Assembly (NCBI GenBank): GCA_030431945.1
Contig: JAUIIF010000337.1
Coordinates: 1-5,566 of the forward strand
Direction: 5' to 3'
DNA length: 5,566 bases
Origin: Bacteroidia bacterium
GTDB taxonomy: Bacteria; Bacteroidota; Bacteroidia; Chitinophagales; Saprospiraceae
A model generated the notes under the pieces. It was given only the letters and a program-made list of their open reading frames with translations, did not search any database and was not told the origin of the DNA. Of this stretch, positions 5,125 through 5,566 are shown piece by piece. The translations under genes were made by a program, and so were the position numbers. Within the stretch, counting starts at the first letter, position 1. Each line of letters starts with the position of its first letter.

Positions 5125-5566
5125 TTATTCAAAATCGGCCATGACCTTGTACGTCGGATCCTCATCAACGTTTACTTCGATGATCTCGTCCGCCTTGTTA
5201 AGGCGTTTACGACAATCCGGCGAAAGGTGACGCAGGTGGACCTTTTTGCCCACTTTGGCGTAGCGCTCGGTGATGCGGTTCAGGGCTTCAATGGCGGACA
5301 TATCGACCACGCGACTTTCCATGAAATCAATGATGATTTCCTGCGGATCGTTGAGCGGGTCAAACTTTTCGCTGAATACCTGTACGGAGCCAAAAAACAG
5401 GGGGCCGTATATTTCGTAGTGCTTAATGCCATCAGCGTCGATGTGCTTTCTGGCCCGGATGCGTTTGGCGTTTTCGTAGGCAAAAACCAGGGCGGCGATA
5501 ATCACCCCCACCAGAACGGCCAGGGCCAGGTTGTGGAGGAAAACGGTGATTAAAGTGACGAGCACG
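5125..5566 (-). CDS. SulP-family anion transporter, C-terminal part with STAS domain (5' end outside window)
   Basis: The frame is open to the right edge and gives about 146 residues ending in TAA at 5127-5125. The first ~30 residues (LVTLITVFLHNLALAVLVGVIIAALVFAY) are a hydrophobic membrane segment, typical of the last helix of SulP permeases. The basic linker ENAKRIRARK follows, then a cytoplasmic STAS domain (about residues 48-130) with IYGPLFFGSVQVF, the signature DFMESRVVDMSAIEAL (80-95; Ser90 aligns with the conserved STAS serine) and KVHLRHLS. The apparent start at the edge is a GTG valine inside the membrane helix, so the true start lies outside; a full protein would be expected at around 500 residues or more. 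SulP proteins move sulfate, bicarbonate or other anions; the substrate cannot be told from this part. It is followed by a 336-bp non-coding gap before the DUF72 gene. Confidence 0.92.
   Translation of the reverse strand, partial: VLVTLITVFLHNLALAVLVGVIIAALVFAYENAKRIRARKHIDADGIKHYEIYGPLFFGSVQVFSEKFDPLNDPQEIIIDFMESRVVDMSAIEALNRITERYAKVGKKVHLRHLSPDCRKRLNKADEIIEVNVDEDPTYKVMADFE

Noticed and set aside
4839..5144. 101-codon plus-strand open frame in the same gap
   Set aside because: It overlaps the end of the SulP gene on the opposite strand, reads like translated intergenic DNA and begins inside hairpin A.
1..5566. A defence system, prophage, CRISPR array or mobile element
   Set aside because: No nuclease, integrase, transposase, toxin pair or spacer-repeat pattern is visible; the genes are housekeeping families with intact motifs.

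Overview
The window looks like chromosomal DNA of a Bacteroidota species with moderately high GC, possibly a Saprospiria/Lewinella-type lineage (low confidence at that level). Three things point this way. Matches to the phylum's -7 promoter element (TAnnTTTG) lie upstream of genes. No gene start has a Shine-Dalgarno sequence. The protein variants (DUF72 protein starting MKFGK, DbpA-type helicase, SulP transporter, serine hydrolase tail) are familiar from that phylum.

Layout, left to right: (1) 1-162, plus strand, the last 53 codons of a beta-lactamase-fold serine hydrolase. (2) A 33-bp convergent gap holding a GC-rich hairpin that probably stops transcription from both sides. (3) 196-1500, minus strand, a DbpA-type DEAD-box RNA helicase (DEFD variant). 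(4) A 145-bp gap with a good -7 element for the helicase. (5) 1646-3694, minus, a complete polyphosphate kinase 1 with all catalytic residues. (6) A 185-bp gap with a 15-bp palindrome and a weak -7-like element. (7) 3880-4788, minus, a DUF72 (YecE-like) TIM-barrel protein ending in a pentapeptide that resembles a sliding-clamp-binding motif. (8) A 336-bp non-coding interval, 4789-5124. (9) 5125-5566, minus, the last membrane helix and STAS domain of a SulP anion transporter that runs off the right edge.

The four minus-strand genes point the same way, but gaps of 145-336 bp and separate promoter-like elements suggest independent units rather than one tight operon. I see no functional link between them beyond housekeeping: anion uptake, an uncharacterised DUF72 protein, polyphosphate metabolism and probable ribosome assembly. 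No tRNA, rRNA, CRISPR array or insertion sequence is visible.

The least explained part is the 4789-5124 interval. On the minus strand a TATCTTTG element would start an RNA whose roughly 190-nt leader to the DUF72 gene carries two hairpins. Their stems differ in sequence, but their loops are almost identical (AAUUAAACC and AAUAAACC, both closed by AA/UU). Segments between the hairpins can also pair with either arm of the second one, so a switching or attenuating leader is possible. This is a hypothesis from inspection only; the coding genes themselves are ordinary.
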